DNA of 64,000 bases from Desmodus rotundus (GCF_022682495.2 NC_071392.1:134860818-134924817), one strand, 5' to 3'; shown: positions 23,303-36,058, counted from the stretch's first letter. The notes: generated by a model not told the origin, from the letters alone. Made by a program: numbers and translations.

Positions 23303-24453
23303 GTTATGATTCCTGTCCACCCTGGCTGCCTGTATCCACCCCTCCTACAAGTCTGGAACAATGTTTCTTCTTCATCTCCTTGGTTATCGGACTTCCGTGC
23401 AGTTCGATTTTCTGTCAGTTCTGGTTGTTTTTTGTTTTTAAATTGTTGTTGTCCTTCTTTTGGTTGTGTGAGAAGGCACAGTGTGTCTACCTATGCCTCC
23501 ATCTTAGCTGCAACCATATTAAATGGTTTTTATTAAGTAACTGAAGTTCTGTTTCTTACTACTGAATATTTACTGAGATTTCACTTTAAGTAAACTTGAC
23601 TGTAAAAAGAAATGGTAACCGGTGAGTGTGCCCACACACCTGTGGCTGTGTACACCCACCGGGGAGTGTCTGCACCTCATCTCAGAGGGAGCTGAGACTA
23701 CAGGCACCAACTGGGGGACTGTGCCCAGTGACAGGGGAGTGTGCTGGGCAACTGGGGACTATGGGCAGACACCAGAGTCTGTGCGTACTCAACAGGGAGT
23801 GTCCACATCTCATCTCAGCTCATCTTGGAGGGAACTGAGACCACAGGCATGGGGAAGAGTGAGAATCAAGGAAGGATCCGCATGCACACCCATAGCCCAG
23901 AGGAGGCCTACCATAAAAAAAGAGTGGATAGAAGCTGGGAACAACAGGATACCTCCTGGAAGAGGAAACCCACCAACAAAGGAAAACCAACACATAAGAA
24001 TAGAAGAAGATGAAGGAGGGAGTGTAAGTCACACTAAGTCAACCCAGGACCAATCTGCAAATACAAATAAATAGGGAAGAAATTACTAAGAACAAACAAC
24101 TGAACAAGAGCATGAAAAAAGCCTCAAATATTTGTACACATGGAAGAACCAGCTACAATACAACCTGCCCACACCTGCACAAAAGAAAACAAGAGGTGGT
24201 GGGACAGACTGACCCTCAGATAACCAGCGGGTGGGAAAGACCCACCAAAGAAAGACCCAAAAAGAACCAAAAACCAAGGACATACATAGAGCCAACATAA
24301 GCTACAGACCAAGATCAGTAAGATCGGGAGATCAAGGAGACTGTGCCACTAAATATCACAGGTGTTCTATCACAGAAGTTTACACCAAAAACCCAGGGGG
24401 TCAGAACAGAGCAACTTAAGAAGAAGAGGCTAACAGGAAGAGTTTCACAAACA

Positions 24454-25374
24454 ATGGGAAGACCAAGAAACAATCCCTTAATGAAAGGAAAGGGGGAAGT
24501 CTCAGAAACAATGCTAAATGAAAAGGAGGCAAGTCAACTAGCAGATGTTGAGTTCAAGGAATTGGTTATAAAGAAGCTTCATGAGCTCACACAGAATAAC
24601 CAAAAACTACAGGGAAACTACAATGAACTCACTGCAAACTATATCAACATGAAAAAGGAAATAGAAACAACCAACACGGGCCAAGAGGAAATGAAGAATA
24701 CAATTTTGGAACTGAAGAACACAGTACAAGGAATCAAAGGGGGCTCAATGAAGCAAAGGATTGGATCAGTGAACTGGAGGATAAGGTAGAAAAAACACCC
24801 AGAAAGAGCAAGAAAAGGAAAAGAGGCTCAGAAAGAATGAAGAGGGGTTAACAGAAATACGGGACAACATGAAATGCAATAATATCCGTATAATAGGGAT
24901 ACCAGAAGGAGAGGAGGAAGAACAAGGATAGAACACCTGTCTGAAGAAGTAATGATGGAAAATTTCCCTAATTTGATAAGAGAAATAGTCACACAAATCC
25001 AGGAATGACAGAGAGTCCCAGCCAAGAGGAAGTCAAAGAGGCCCCCTGCAAGACAGATCATAATTAAAATGGCAAAATTCCAAGACAGAGAGAAGATGTT
25101 AAAGGCAGCAAGGGAAAAACAGTAAGTAGCATACAAGGGAGCCCCAATAAGATTGGCAAATGTCTTCTCAGTGGAAACACTCCAAGCCAGAAGAGAATGG
25201 CAAAAAATATTCCAAGTAATGAGAACCAGAGGCCTGCAAACGAGACTACATTACCCAGGACGGCCCTCAATAAAGATAGAAGGCCAAATAAGGAGTTTCC
25301 TAGACAAAGTAAGTCTAAAAGAATATACCTCCACCAAACCAGCTCTGCAAGAGATGCTAAAGGGGCTGCTGTAA
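24454..25374 (+). pseudogene. L1 ORF1, frameshifted
   Basis: ATG at 24454 (MGRPRNNPLMKGKGEVSET). A coiled coil is readable to about residue 100. A one-base loss near 24738 (GIKGGSMKQ instead of a GIKSRLDEAE-type run) shifts the frame, which closes at 24789. Homology continues in other frames through the RRM to the C-terminus at 25374 (KPALQEMLKGLL). A stop also replaces the codon after 'GKTV'-type sequence near 25123 (cagtaagta). Non-functional. Confidence 0.82.
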
Positions 25375-25432
25375 GGAAAGGAAGGGAAAGAGAGAGAGAG
25401 AGAGAGAAGATCACAGGTACAAAGAATCAGCA

Positions 25433-28400
25433 ATGAATAGGTACCTATCAATAATAACCTTAAATGTAAATGGATTAAATACTCCAATCAAAAGACATAG
25501 AATGCCTGAATGGATAAGAAAGCATGACCCACACATATGCTGCCTACAAGAGACCCACGTAGGGACAAAAGACGTACACACACTGAAAGTGAAGGGCTGG
25601 AAACATATTTTCCAAGCAAATGGACAGGAAAAAAAAGCAGGGGTAGTAATACTCATTTCAGAAAAAATAGACTTCAAAAAAAGGGCCATAAAGAGAGACC
25701 CAGAAGGTCACTTAATAATACTCACAGGAAGAATCCGCCAAGAAGACATAAACATTGTAAATAAATATGTACCCACCATAGGAGCACCCAAATACATAAA
25801 TAAAATTTTGGAGAACTTCAAGAAAGATATTGAACACAATTATAGTAGGGGACTTTAACACCCCACTATCAAAAATGGACAGATACTCTAAACAAAATAT
25901 CAACAAAGATATTGTGGCATTGAACAATGTCCTAGATGAAAGGAAGTTAACTGACACATATAGAGAGAGCCTCTCATAACAAACAAGGATAATACACATT
26001 CTTTTCAAATGCCCATGGAAAATTTTCAAAGATAGACCACGTGATAGGACACAAAACAAGCCTAAAGAAGTTCAAGAAAATTAAAATCATATCAAGCATT
26101 TTTTCTAACCTTAAGGGACTGAAACTAGAAACAAATCTCAAGGAAAAAAAACCCAAACACTCAAAAACATGGAGATTGAATAGCATGCTATTAAACAATG
26201 AATGGGTGAAGAATGAGATTAGGGAAGAAATAAAAGTTTCTGGAAAAAACGGAAAATGAACTCGCAACAATCCAAAACCTATGGGACACAGCAAAGGCAG
26301 TCCTGAGAGGGAAGTTCATAGCAATACAGGCCTACCTAAAAAGAATATAAACATTTCAAATAAACAAGCTAACCCTATACCTACGAGAACTCGAGGAACA
26401 ACAACACAGACAAACCAGAGCAAGTAGAAGGAAGGAAATAACACAGATCAGAGCAGAATTAAATGACATAGAGACGAAAAGCACAATTGTAAGGATCAAT
26501 GAATCCAGGAGCTGGTTCTTTGAAAAGATAAAGAAAATCAACAAGTCCTTAAGCAGGCTCATCAATAAAAAAAGAGAGATGAACCAAATAAATACAATCA
26601 AAAATGAAAGAAGAGAGAACACAACTGATACCACCGAAATACAAGTATTGTAAGAAATTACTACAAAGAACTGTATGCCAAGAAATTTGAAAACCTAGAT
26701 GAAATAGACATATTTCTAGAAAAATATAACCTTCCAAAACTCAATGAAGAAGAAGCTGAAAGTCTGAACAGACTGGTAACGCCTGATGAAATTGAAACAG
26801 TAATCAAAAAGCTCTGACACACAAAAGCCCTGGACCAGATGGTTTCACAGGAGAATTCTACAGAGCATTTAAGGGTGAGCTAACCCTCATCCTCCACAGA
26901 TCATTTCAAAAAATTCAAGAAGATGGAAGACTCCCAAACTCTTTTTATGAATCCAGCATCATCCTAATCCCCAAACCAGATAAAGATATAACAAAGAAAG
27001 AAAACTTCAGGCCCATATAGCTGAGAACATAGATGCTAAAATCCTCAGCAAAATATTGGCAAACCGCATCCAGCAATACATTAAAAAGATCATCCACCAT
27101 GACCAAGTGGGATTCATCCCCGGGATGCAAGGATGGTACAATATTTGCAAATCAATAAACACAATACACCACATAAAAAAAAGCAAAGACAAAAACTGAA
27201 TGATCATACCAAGAGAGGCGGGAAAAGCATTTGACAAGGTACAGCACCCATTTGTGATAAAAAAAAACCCTCAACAAAATGAGAATAGAGGGAGCATTCC
27301 TCAACATAATAAAGGCCATATATGAGAGACCTATATCCAACATCATACTCAATGGACAAAAACTTAGAGCTTTCCCACTAAGATGGGGAACAAGATGAGG
27401 ATGCCCTCTCTCACCACTCCTATTCAACATAGTAATGGAAGTCCTAGCCACAGCAATCAGACAAGAAAAAGACAGAAAAGGCATCCAAATTGGAAAGGAG
27501 GAAATGAAATTGTCACTGTTGGCAGATGACATGATAGTGTACATGGAAAATCCGATAGACGCCACCAAAAAACTGCTTGATCTAATAAGTGAATTTTGCA
27601 AACAAGCTTGATACAAAGTTAATACTCAGAAATCAAACGGATTCCTGTATATCAACAATGAAACATGAGAAACAGAAATCAGGGAAAAAAATCCCATTTG
27701 ATATAGCAACAAGAAAAATAACGTACCTAGGAATAAACCTAACCAAGGAGGTAAATGACCTGTACTCAGAAAACTACACCACACTGAAGAAAGAAATTAA
27801 GGAAGACACAAACAAATGGAAGCATGTACCATGCTCATGGATTGGAAGAATTAACATCATCAATATGGCCATACTATGCAAAGCGATTTATAGATTCAAT
27901 GCAATCCCTATTAAAGTATCTATGACATATTTCACAGATATAGAACAAACATTTCAGAAATTTATATGGAAGTATAAACGACCCCGAATAGCTGCAATAA
28001 TTTTGAGAAAGAAGAACAAAGCAGGAGGGATCACTGTACCTGATATCAAACTGTATTACAGGCCACTGTAATCAAAACAGTCTGATACTGGCATAAAAAC
28101 AGGCACATAGATTAATGGAACAGAACACAGAGCCCAGAAGCATACCCATGTCTTTACAGTCAATTGATATTTGATAAAGGACGCAGGAGCATAAAATAGA
28201 GCAAAAGTAGTCTCTTCAACAAATGGGGTTGTATGATCTGGACAGCTATGTGCAAAAAGATGAAACTTGATCACCACTTTACACCATACAGACAAATAAG
28301 TTTTGGGTGTATAAAAGACTTAAATATAAGTTCTAAAACCATAAAAGTCCTATGGAACTTTGGGGAAAACATTGTCAGGAAAATCTCAGATATTCCATGC

Positions 28401-29253
28401 GCAAAATCCTCAGAGACACATCCCCTAAAGCAAAGGACATAAAGGAAAGAATAAACAAATGAGACCTCATCAAAATAAAAAGCTTCTGCATGGCTAAAGA
28501 AAACAGCATTAAAATACAAAGAGAACCAACGGTATGGGAACTCATATGTGCCAATGATACCTTAGACATGGGCCCTATCTCCAAAACATATAGAGAACTC
28601 ACATGACTCCACTCCAGGAAGACAAACAACCCAATTAAAAAATGGGCAAAGGACTTGAACAGACACTTCTCCTAGGAAGACATACAGAGGGCTCAGAGAC
28701 ATATGAAAAGATGCTGGGCATCACTAACCATCAGATAGATGCAAATTAAAACCACAGTGAGGTACCATCTCACTTCAGTCATAGTGGCCAACATAAACAA
28801 ATCAACAAACAATTGTTGGAGAGGATGTGGAGAAAAGGGAACCCTACTACATTGTTAGTGGTAATGCAGACTGGTGTGGCCCCTGTGGAAAACAGTATGG
28901 AATTTCCTCAGAAAACTAAAAGTGGAACTGCCCTTTGACCCAGCAATTCCACTGCTGGGATTATACCCTAAGAACCCTGAAACACCAATCCAAAAGAACC
29001 TGTGCACCCCAATGTTCATAGCAGCACAATTTACAATAGCCAAGTACTGGAAGCAACCTAAGTGCCCATCAGAAAATGAGTGGGTCCAAAACAATGGTAT
29101 ATTTACACAATGGAATTCTACACAGCAGAGAGAAAGAAGGAGCTTATATCCTTTGCAACAGCATGGATGGAACTGGAGAGCATTATGCTAAGTGAAATGA
29201 GCCAGGCAGTGAGGGACAAATACCATATGATCTCACCTTTAACTGGAACATAA
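25433..29253 (+). pseudogene. L1 ORF2, near full length, several breaks
   Basis: The endonuclease domain is open from 25433 to 25858 (MNRYLSIITLNVNGLN; QETH catalytic block). Later segments carry the reverse transcriptase, including the catalytic loop at about 27515-27530, which reads LADD rather than the FADD expected for L1. The cysteine-rich C-terminus is near 28800-28860 and the end '..HMISPLTGT' precedes TAA at 29251-29253. Frameshifts and stops occur at about 25859, 26260-26660, 27180-27300 and 27609. Span is 1273 codons plus stop, a normal ORF2 length. It cannot make a complete protein. Confidence 0.85.
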
Positions 29254-29546
29254 TAAATAGAAGAAAAAAGGAAACAAAATATAACCAGAGACATTGAAGT
29301 TAAGAACAATCTATTAATAGGCATGGGGGAGTGTTGAGGGGAATGTGAGGACAGGGGATTATAGGAACTACTATCAAGGACACATGGGCCAAATCAAGGG
29401 GGAGTGTAGAGGTGAGGGAGGGAGGGGGGTTCAACTGGAGTGGGTAGGAGGGATGGGGAGAAAAGGCACACAACTGTAATTGAATAACAATACAAAATTA
29501 AAATTAAAAATATATATATATAAAATAAAAATTAAAATAAAATAAA

Positions 29547-30388
29547 AAACAGGCAAAAGACTTGAACAAACTCTTTTCCAAGGAGGACATATAGAAGGTC
29601 CAGAGACATATGAAAATATGCTCATGGTACTAGCCATCAGAGAGATGCAAATTAAAACCACAGTGATGTACCACTTCACATATTAAAATGGCCATCATAA
29701 ACAAAGCAACAAACAAGTGTTGGAGAGGAAGTGGAGAAAAGTAGGAATGCAGACTGGTGCAGCCACTGTCGAAAACACTATGGAATGTCCTCAGAAAACT
29801 AAAAATGGAACTGTGTTTTGATCTGGTCATTCCACTGCTGGGACTATATCCTAAGAACCCTGAAACGCCAATCCAAAAGAACCTATGCACCCCAATGTTC
29901 ATAGCAGCACAATTTACAATAGCCAAGTGCTGGAAGCAACCTAAGTACCCATCAATAAATGAATGGATCAGAAAACTGTGGTACATCTACACAATGGAAT
30001 ACTACACATCTACAGAAAGAAATAAGGAGCTCCTCCCTTTTGTGACAGCATGGATGGAACTGGAGAGCATTATGCTAAGTGAAATAAGCCAGGTGATGAA
30101 AGGCAAATACCATATGATCTCACCTTTAATTGGAACTTAATCAACAAAACAAATAAGCAATCAAAATATAAGCAGGGACATTGAAATTAAGATCAAACTG
30201 ACAGTACCCAGAGGGGATGTGCGGTATATGTTGGGAAAAGGGGGAAGGGTTTCCAGGAATATCCTTAAAGGACACATGGACAAAACCAAGGGGCTGGTGG
30301 GATTAGGGGTGGGAGGTGGTGGTGGCTGGGTTGGGGGCAGTAGTGGGGGTAAAATGGAGACAATTGTACTCAAAAAATTAAAAAAAGA
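29547..30388 (+). mobile_element. 5'-truncated L1, 3' end (copy I)
   Basis: It starts at the 'caggcaaaagacttgaac' part of ORF2 just after the A-rich tail of copy H, runs through the ORF2 C-terminus (open 29757-30140, 127 codons) and the 3' UTR, and ends in an A-rich tail near 30370-30388. About 28 bases are missing near 29742. Clear target-site duplications were not found. Confidence 0.85.
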
Positions 30389-31595
30389 AATAATCTCCTT
30401 TAACATTATTTTGCTGAATTATAGAATAATAGATTGTCAATCAAAACCTTGATTTTTAGATTTTATTTTGATAAGGTAGATGTTTAGATTATTTTCTTAA
30501 AAAATAAATTTGCACCTTTTCTGAAGGAGAATTTTTTCCTCCTTTTCCTCCCCTTCTTTCCTCCTCCGCATCCTCTCTCTTCTCTTCCTCCTCCTCCTCC
30601 CACTCCTTGTCCTCCTTTTCAATAGGTAGAGCAGTGTCAGAAGAGTGGAGGCTGAGTTGAATAAAGCCTACTGGAGACAGTCTTAGAAAGATATGGTAGG
30701 GTCCCCACAACCATAAAAGATATCTGCTTTCCTCATAGCATGCTGCATTTCTATTCCTCTTAATTGATGTTTTCATCAGGAAAAATAAAAACCTTGGATT
30801 TATGCCTTACTTGAATTAGTGTCATGTTCACAGACTGAAAGCTTAGATATTCATTTGTGTCTGGTTTTTAAATTGGAGATTTCTCTGTTAGGTATTCACT
30901 ACTGTTGAGTGGATTTGGGGGGGAAATCTGTAGTGTGGTTGTGTAAGATTACAAAATTTCAGTGATCTAGATCTGATGTTATACTCACATGTTTTCTCTA
31001 ATTTTCTTTTTACTACTTTTTGCATAATTGTAAGGCAATACAGGCCTCCAATTACAGGGACCACTGACAAACATAAACATCAACAAAACATCAGCAGGCA
31101 CAAATTTCCTGCCACCATGCCATTGTGCCGTTCCTCAAAAAATGAACTCACAACTTATAATTATAGAAACCACATAGAAAAGGAAACAAATTCTGGGAGA
31201 AAATGATGTCTAAACCTATCGGCTAATCTGTGAAAGTAAACCCATGTGGCAAAAATAAAAAAACAATAGTATTCATCATTGAAACTATTGGTCTCATTGT
31301 CAATAGGTTGTAGATGGTCAAAAATCTAACCATCTACAACCAGATTGAATAGAAATGTCTGTGGATTTTATGCCTAGCTAGGCAGGCCTGAAAAAATCAA
31401 TATTTTGGAACTTGTAAAGTCTTCCACAGTCAAGGTAATGTCAGAATTCTTTCCCATTCTTAATCTCACAGCAGGCTTTCAAGACACTCCAGAGGCTTGG
31501 GTCAGCTGCAGGTCTTGGCTGGTTTGAATAGGTTCTAGTAGAAACATGCAGAAGAAAAAAAAGGGTAAACAAATGAATGTTGCCAATTGCCAAAC
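30389..31595. other. Unique sequence, no gene seen
   Basis: Contains a CTCC-rich pyrimidine tract at about 30535-30620 and a perfect 13-bp-arm hairpin at 31306-31341. No exon supported. Confidence 0.5.
31306..31341. repeat. Perfect stem-loop, 13-bp arms, 10-base loop
   Basis: ggttgtagatggt (31306-31318) and its exact complement accatctacaacc (31329-31341) flank a 10-base A/T-rich loop in otherwise unique DNA. There is no U run after it, and no transposon end was recognised. Confidence 0.85.
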
Positions 31596-31599
31596 TATA

Positions 31600-31960
31600 C
31601 ATTTTCATGCCTAGAACTATTAGGTATCATTCATTTTTTCCTTTTATTCATCAAACATTTGGGGGGGGGGCCAACCATGTACCAAGTGCTATGCTACAGG
31701 CTGAGAATAACAAGATGGACACTTATGGTCTATGTAATGAATGAGACCACAATTAAACAGACAATCATAATAAAGTGTCATAAAGATTATTTAAAGGACT
31801 ATATGAGACATCATGGCTGCATCAAAAAGAGGCATTTAATTAAATCTTGGAGAACAAAAGTCTGTCTGGGAGTGCTTCCCCAAGGAGGTAACAGGTGATA
31901 TCTTCCCTGAGGTTTGCATATAGAACAATGTCAAGGGGAAGAATGAATGTATTTGACTGA
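31600..31960. mobile_element. Ancient interspersed repeat, family unsure
   Basis: 'attcatcaaacattt', 'taccaagtgctatgctacaggctgagaataa' and 'ttccccaaggaggtaaca' recall a common old mammalian repeat with 'attgagcacctactatgtgccaggcact'-like wording. I cannot assign it to a family by eye. It is broken by a G run at 31663-31671. Confidence 0.4.
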
Positions 31961-31985
31961 GAGCATTAGGGACAATGGTGTAAAG

Positions 31986-32062
<77 letters not shown>
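31986..32062. repeat. (TG)n(GA)n compound microsatellite
   Basis: About 15 TG units are followed by roughly 20 GA units, with purine-rich sequence continuing to about 32095. Confidence 0.95.
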
Positions 32063-32065
<3 letters not shown>

Positions 32066-33903
32066 GGGTGCAGAGAGGCAGAGAGAGGCAGAGATGCATA
32101 TTAACATCATATTTTAGAAAGGGCCTGCAATTATGTGGAAAATGAACTAGAACAAAGATGAACCCGGAGGAAAGAGGTGACTTAGGAGTTTCTTGCAGTA
32201 ATAGAAGTGAGAATTGAGTTAAAGCAGATGCATTAAAAAGTTTTATGGTGATAAATCCATGGGACTTAGGGGGTCTGAATTGTTGATTGGAGGGACAGAA
32301 ACATGTAAAATAATGTCCCACTCATGTTCATTGGACAAAGTTCAGGGCACCCCATGTCAGGCTAGGGTAAATGTGGAGGGCAAGAAAACAAATGGGAGGC
32401 ACGATTGTGTTAAAAAGTGTTGGTAGGTAGCTTGGATCACGACTCTAGGTGAGGGTCAGTGGTCTGTGGGCAATGATTGTAATTTGGGGTGTAAATGAAG
32501 GGATATAGAGATATCTTCTATATATAGAGAGAAGTCTTGAAGACAAAATCCTGAAGAGTACTAGGATCAAACTAAGATGGTGGAGAAACCCAGTAACTGA
32601 AGAATGGCCATAGAGTGAGGAAACCCAGCAAATAAGGTTCCCAAATGCAAGAAAGTTCTAAGAAAGATGGAGTAAGTGGTATATTCTACAGAACAATCAA
32701 GCACGATAAGGAGTGCATAGCAAGCCTCAGGAGAGCTGGGTTTGAGGCTCAGTGACAAGCAGCTCTGTGACACATAAATCCTTTGGAAGCTATGTTTAGT
32801 GTCATAAGCTTAAAGGAGAAATTGTCAGAAAATGATTCAATCAGATATCAAGCTTGACAAACAAGCTCAATGAACACGGCTTCAGTTACTCATGGGAAAT
32901 AGTCCTGTGTGGGCATTAACCTTGTATATGACCAAAATTATGTCTCTGTAACTCTAGTGTATTACTTTTTACAATGCAAAAACAGTCTGTTTATATTTCC
33001 TTAATCAAGTACCATGTATCATTTCTCATTGTATCATCTGCCACCTGGTTACATGGTCTAGTGGTGGTATAAAATGACCAAGCAAAGTAGATTTGGAGTC
33101 GCTCTCCTAGTGTAGATTTATTTTTTCTTATTTGCCAAATAGAACTGGAATGTTAGAAACACACACACAGACACACCTTGAGTAAACTTATATGACATCT
33201 AGGGACTAATATATATCTGCTTTGTGATTTTTGATACAATATGCTTTATTCTTATTGGTGCTGATGCAGTCAGTGAACCATCCACCTCCTCTAACACTTG
33301 CTTTTTCTGTACTGTTGTTGGCTTCCTACCTCAAGTACCTGGGACTCTGCCTTAGAGCTTTCTCCACCCCAGAAATTTTTGGCCCTTGATCGGGGAAGGC
33401 TGGAAAAGCTGGAGAGCTTATTTCCATCCTTCAGAAGCAGCTTTCAATACCTAATGGGAATTGGTGGATATGCTGCTGTTCTCTTCTCCCTAGTCTCTGA
33501 AGCATTTTCAATACTGTCCCCCAGAAGTCCTCAGCAGGACTAAATTCCAGAGAACCAATGGAAACATGATAAATTCATCCTCTTTAACTCCTTGTCTTCT
33601 CTTTCCTGTATATTTTCCATACTTCTTTATGTGTGATTTCTGGAACCAATCCCAAATTAACTACTAACACGCAAATCCTTGTCTTGGGTTCTGTTAGTCA
33701 GGAAATCCAATCCAATTGCCAACCAAGTTCAAACAAACAAAGAAAACACAAAACCTCAAATGTACTTGAGGTGATAAATTAAGGACCAAAAGATAACTAG
33801 ACCTATGTCAGGTATAGTAGGAATGAATTGCTCAAGCCCAAGCCCAAGTCTGGAAAAAAAATGAAACTTTGTTTTTCTATTGCTAAACTTGGCTTCTTTC
33901 TAA
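32063..33903. other. Unique sequence, no gene seen
   Basis: No exon, tRNA or young repeat recognised. Short ORFs at 32567-32773 and 33298-33543 lack any identifiable domain. Confidence 0.5.
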
Positions 33904-33914
33904 TGCCTCATTTT

Positions 33915-36047
33915 TCCCTTTTTTTTTTTATTGTTCAAGTAGAGTTTTCTGCCTTTTCCCCCAGCCTTCCCCACAAACTCAGCCCTCCCCACCTCCTTCC
34001 CCTGTGCCAACCCTCCTTGTTATTGTCTGTGTGTCCTTTATAATTGTTCCTATAAACCCTTCATTCTTTTCCTCCATTATCCCTTCCCCTCTCCCTTCTG
34101 CTCACTGTCAGCTTATTCTCAATTTCAATGTCTCTGGTTATATTTTTCTTGCTTCTTCATTTTGTTGATTAAGTTCCACTTAAAGGTGAGATCATATGGT
34201 ATTTGTCTTTCACTACCTGGCTTATTTCACTTAGCATAATGCTCTCCAGTTCCATCCATGCTGTCCCAAACGGGAGGAGCTCCTTCTTTCTTTCTGCTGA
34301 GTAGTATTCCATCCTGTAAATGTACGATAGTTTTCTGATCCGTCCATTTACTGATGGGCACTTAGGTTGCTTCCAGCACTTGGCAATTGTAAATTGTGCT
34401 GCTATGAGCATTGGGGTGCAAAGGTTCTTTTGGATTGGTGGCTCAGGGCTCTTAGGATTTAATTCCAGCAGTGGAATTACCAGATCAAAAGGCAGTTCCA
34501 TTTTCAGTTTTCTGAGGAAATTCCATACTGTTTTCCATAGTGGTTTCACCAGTCTGCCATCTCACCAACAGCTCACTAGGGTTCCCTTGTCTTCACAACC
34601 TCTCCAACACTTGTTGTTTGTTGCTTTGTTTATGATGGGCATTCTCAATGGTGTGAGGTGGTATCTCATCATGGTTTTAAATGCAGTTCTCTGACAGCTA
34701 GCAATGATGAGCATTTTTTCATATGTCTCTGGACCCTCTGTATGTCTTCCTTGGAGAACTGTCTGTTCAAGTCCTTTGCCCATTTTTTTTAATTGGGTGG
34801 CTTGCCTTCTTAGAATGGAGTTGTGTAAGTTCTTTATATATTTTGGATACCAGTCCCTTGTCTGAGGTATCATTGGCAAATATGTTTTCCTATGTGAAAA
34901 CATATTTTTCTTGGTTCTCTTTTCATTTTAATGCTATTTTCTTTAGCTGTGCACAAGCTTTTTTTTTTTTTTTTGATGAGATCTCATTTGTTTATTCTTT
35001 CCTTTATGTCCCTTGCTCTAGGGGACATAACAGTGAAAATATCGCTGAATAGAATATCTGAGATTTTCCTGCCTATGTTCTCCTGAAGGACTTTTATGCT
35101 GTCATTACTTATAGTTAAGTCTTTTATCCACCTTGAATTGACTTTTGTGTATAGTGCAAGTTGGTACTTGAGTTTCTTTTTCTTTGTTTTTTTTTTTTTG
35201 CGTGTAGCTGTCCATATCTCCCAACACCATTTGTTGAAGAGGCTATTTTTTGCTCCATTTTATACTTCTACTCCCTTTGTCAAATATTAATTAACCATAG
35301 AGACCTGGGTGTATTTCTGGGCTCTCTATTCTGTTCCATTGTTACCTGTTCTTGTGCCAGTACCAGTCTTTTTTGATTACAGTGGCCTTGTAATACAGTT
35401 TGATATCAAGTATTGTGATCACTCCTACTTTGCTCTTCTTTCTCAAAATTGCTGTAGCTATCAGGGGTTGTTTATTGTCCCACATATATTTTTGAAATGT
35501 TTTTTCTATGTCTGTGAAATATGCCTTGGTACTTTAATAGGGATTGCATTGAATCTATAAATTTCTGTGGGTAGTATGGACATTTTGATGATGTTAATTT
35601 TTCCAATCCATTAACACAGTATATGTTTCCCTTTGTCTCTTCCTTAATTTCTTTCTTCAGCGTTGTGTAGTTGTTGAGTACAGGTCTTTTACCTCCTTAG
35701 TTAGGTTTATTCCTAGGTATTTCATTTTTCCTGTTGTTATATCAAATAGGATTTTTTTCCTGATTTATGTTTTTGATGTTTCATTGTTGGTATACAAAAA
35801 CACCTTTGATCTCTGAATATTGACTTTGTATCCCATTGTTTTGTCATATTCATTTATTAGGTCGAACTAATAAATGAATTTATTAGTTTTATTCCTTTAT
35901 TAGTTTTTTCATGAAGTCTATAGGGTTTTCTATGTACAGTACCATGTCATCTGCAAAAAAATCACAGTTTTATTTCCTCTTGTCCAATTTGGATGCCTTT
36001 TATTTCCTTTTCTTTTCTGATTGCTATGGCCAGGACTTCCAATGCTG
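33915..36047 (-). mobile_element. 5'-truncated L1, 3' UTR and ORF2 C-terminal half (copy J)
   Basis: The left end is a T run followed by the 3' UTR complement. ORF2 runs on the minus strand up to about the FADD region near 35950, where FADD is still readable. Target-site duplications of 11 bp, tgcctcatttt, lie at 33904-33914 and 36048-36058. ORF2 is broken, with T-run expansions at about 34961-34974 and 35190-35199 and a hairpin insertion at 35848-35879. One open segment of 126 codons remains (34169-34549). Confidence 0.9.
35848..35879. repeat. Perfect hairpin, 13-bp arms, inside L1 copy J
   Basis: attcatttattag (35848-35860) and its complement ctaataaatgaat (35867-35879) surround a 6-base loop. 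'tttattag' recurs twice more just downstream. Other L1 copies have only the first arm. Confidence 0.85.
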
Positions 36048-36058
36048 TGCCTCATTTT

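Larger units (their letters stand above)
21631..23516 (-). mobile_element. HAL1-like ORF1-only LINE, 3'-truncated (element G)
   Basis: On the minus strand it begins near 23516 ('...aagatggaggcataggtagac'), has a GC-rich ~0.8-kb 5' UTR with a 102-bp tandem duplication, an ORF1 (22688-21867), and passes straight into a 3' UTR with no ORF2. This is the layout of 'half-L1' (HAL1) elements. Compared with the copy at 40813-42776, the last ~180 bases of 3' UTR are missing, which is odd for a LINE since truncation is normally at the 5' end. It is fused there to the L1 copy F. As known for HAL1, mobilisation would need an L1 ORF2 protein in trans. Confidence 0.8.
23620..29512 (+). mobile_element. Near full-length L1 (copy H)
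   Basis: A short 5' UTR (about 23620-24453), ORF1 (24454-25374), ORF2 (25433-29253) and a 3' UTR ending in an A/T-rich tail (29490-29546). The 5' UTR is shorter than in copies F and Q and starts with 'gggagtgt'-type imperfect repeats unlike their 5' ends. It lies just downstream of the HAL1 5' end with about 100 bases of apparently unique DNA between. Neither ORF is intact, but several long open segments survive. Confidence 0.88.

Noticed and set aside
31986..32095. A CRISPR-like or satellite array
   Set aside because: It is a simple TG/GA dinucleotide repeat with no spacers.
33298..33543. Possible exon of 81 codons
   Set aside because: No recognisable protein family. AG/GT boundaries can be found anywhere in such sequence.
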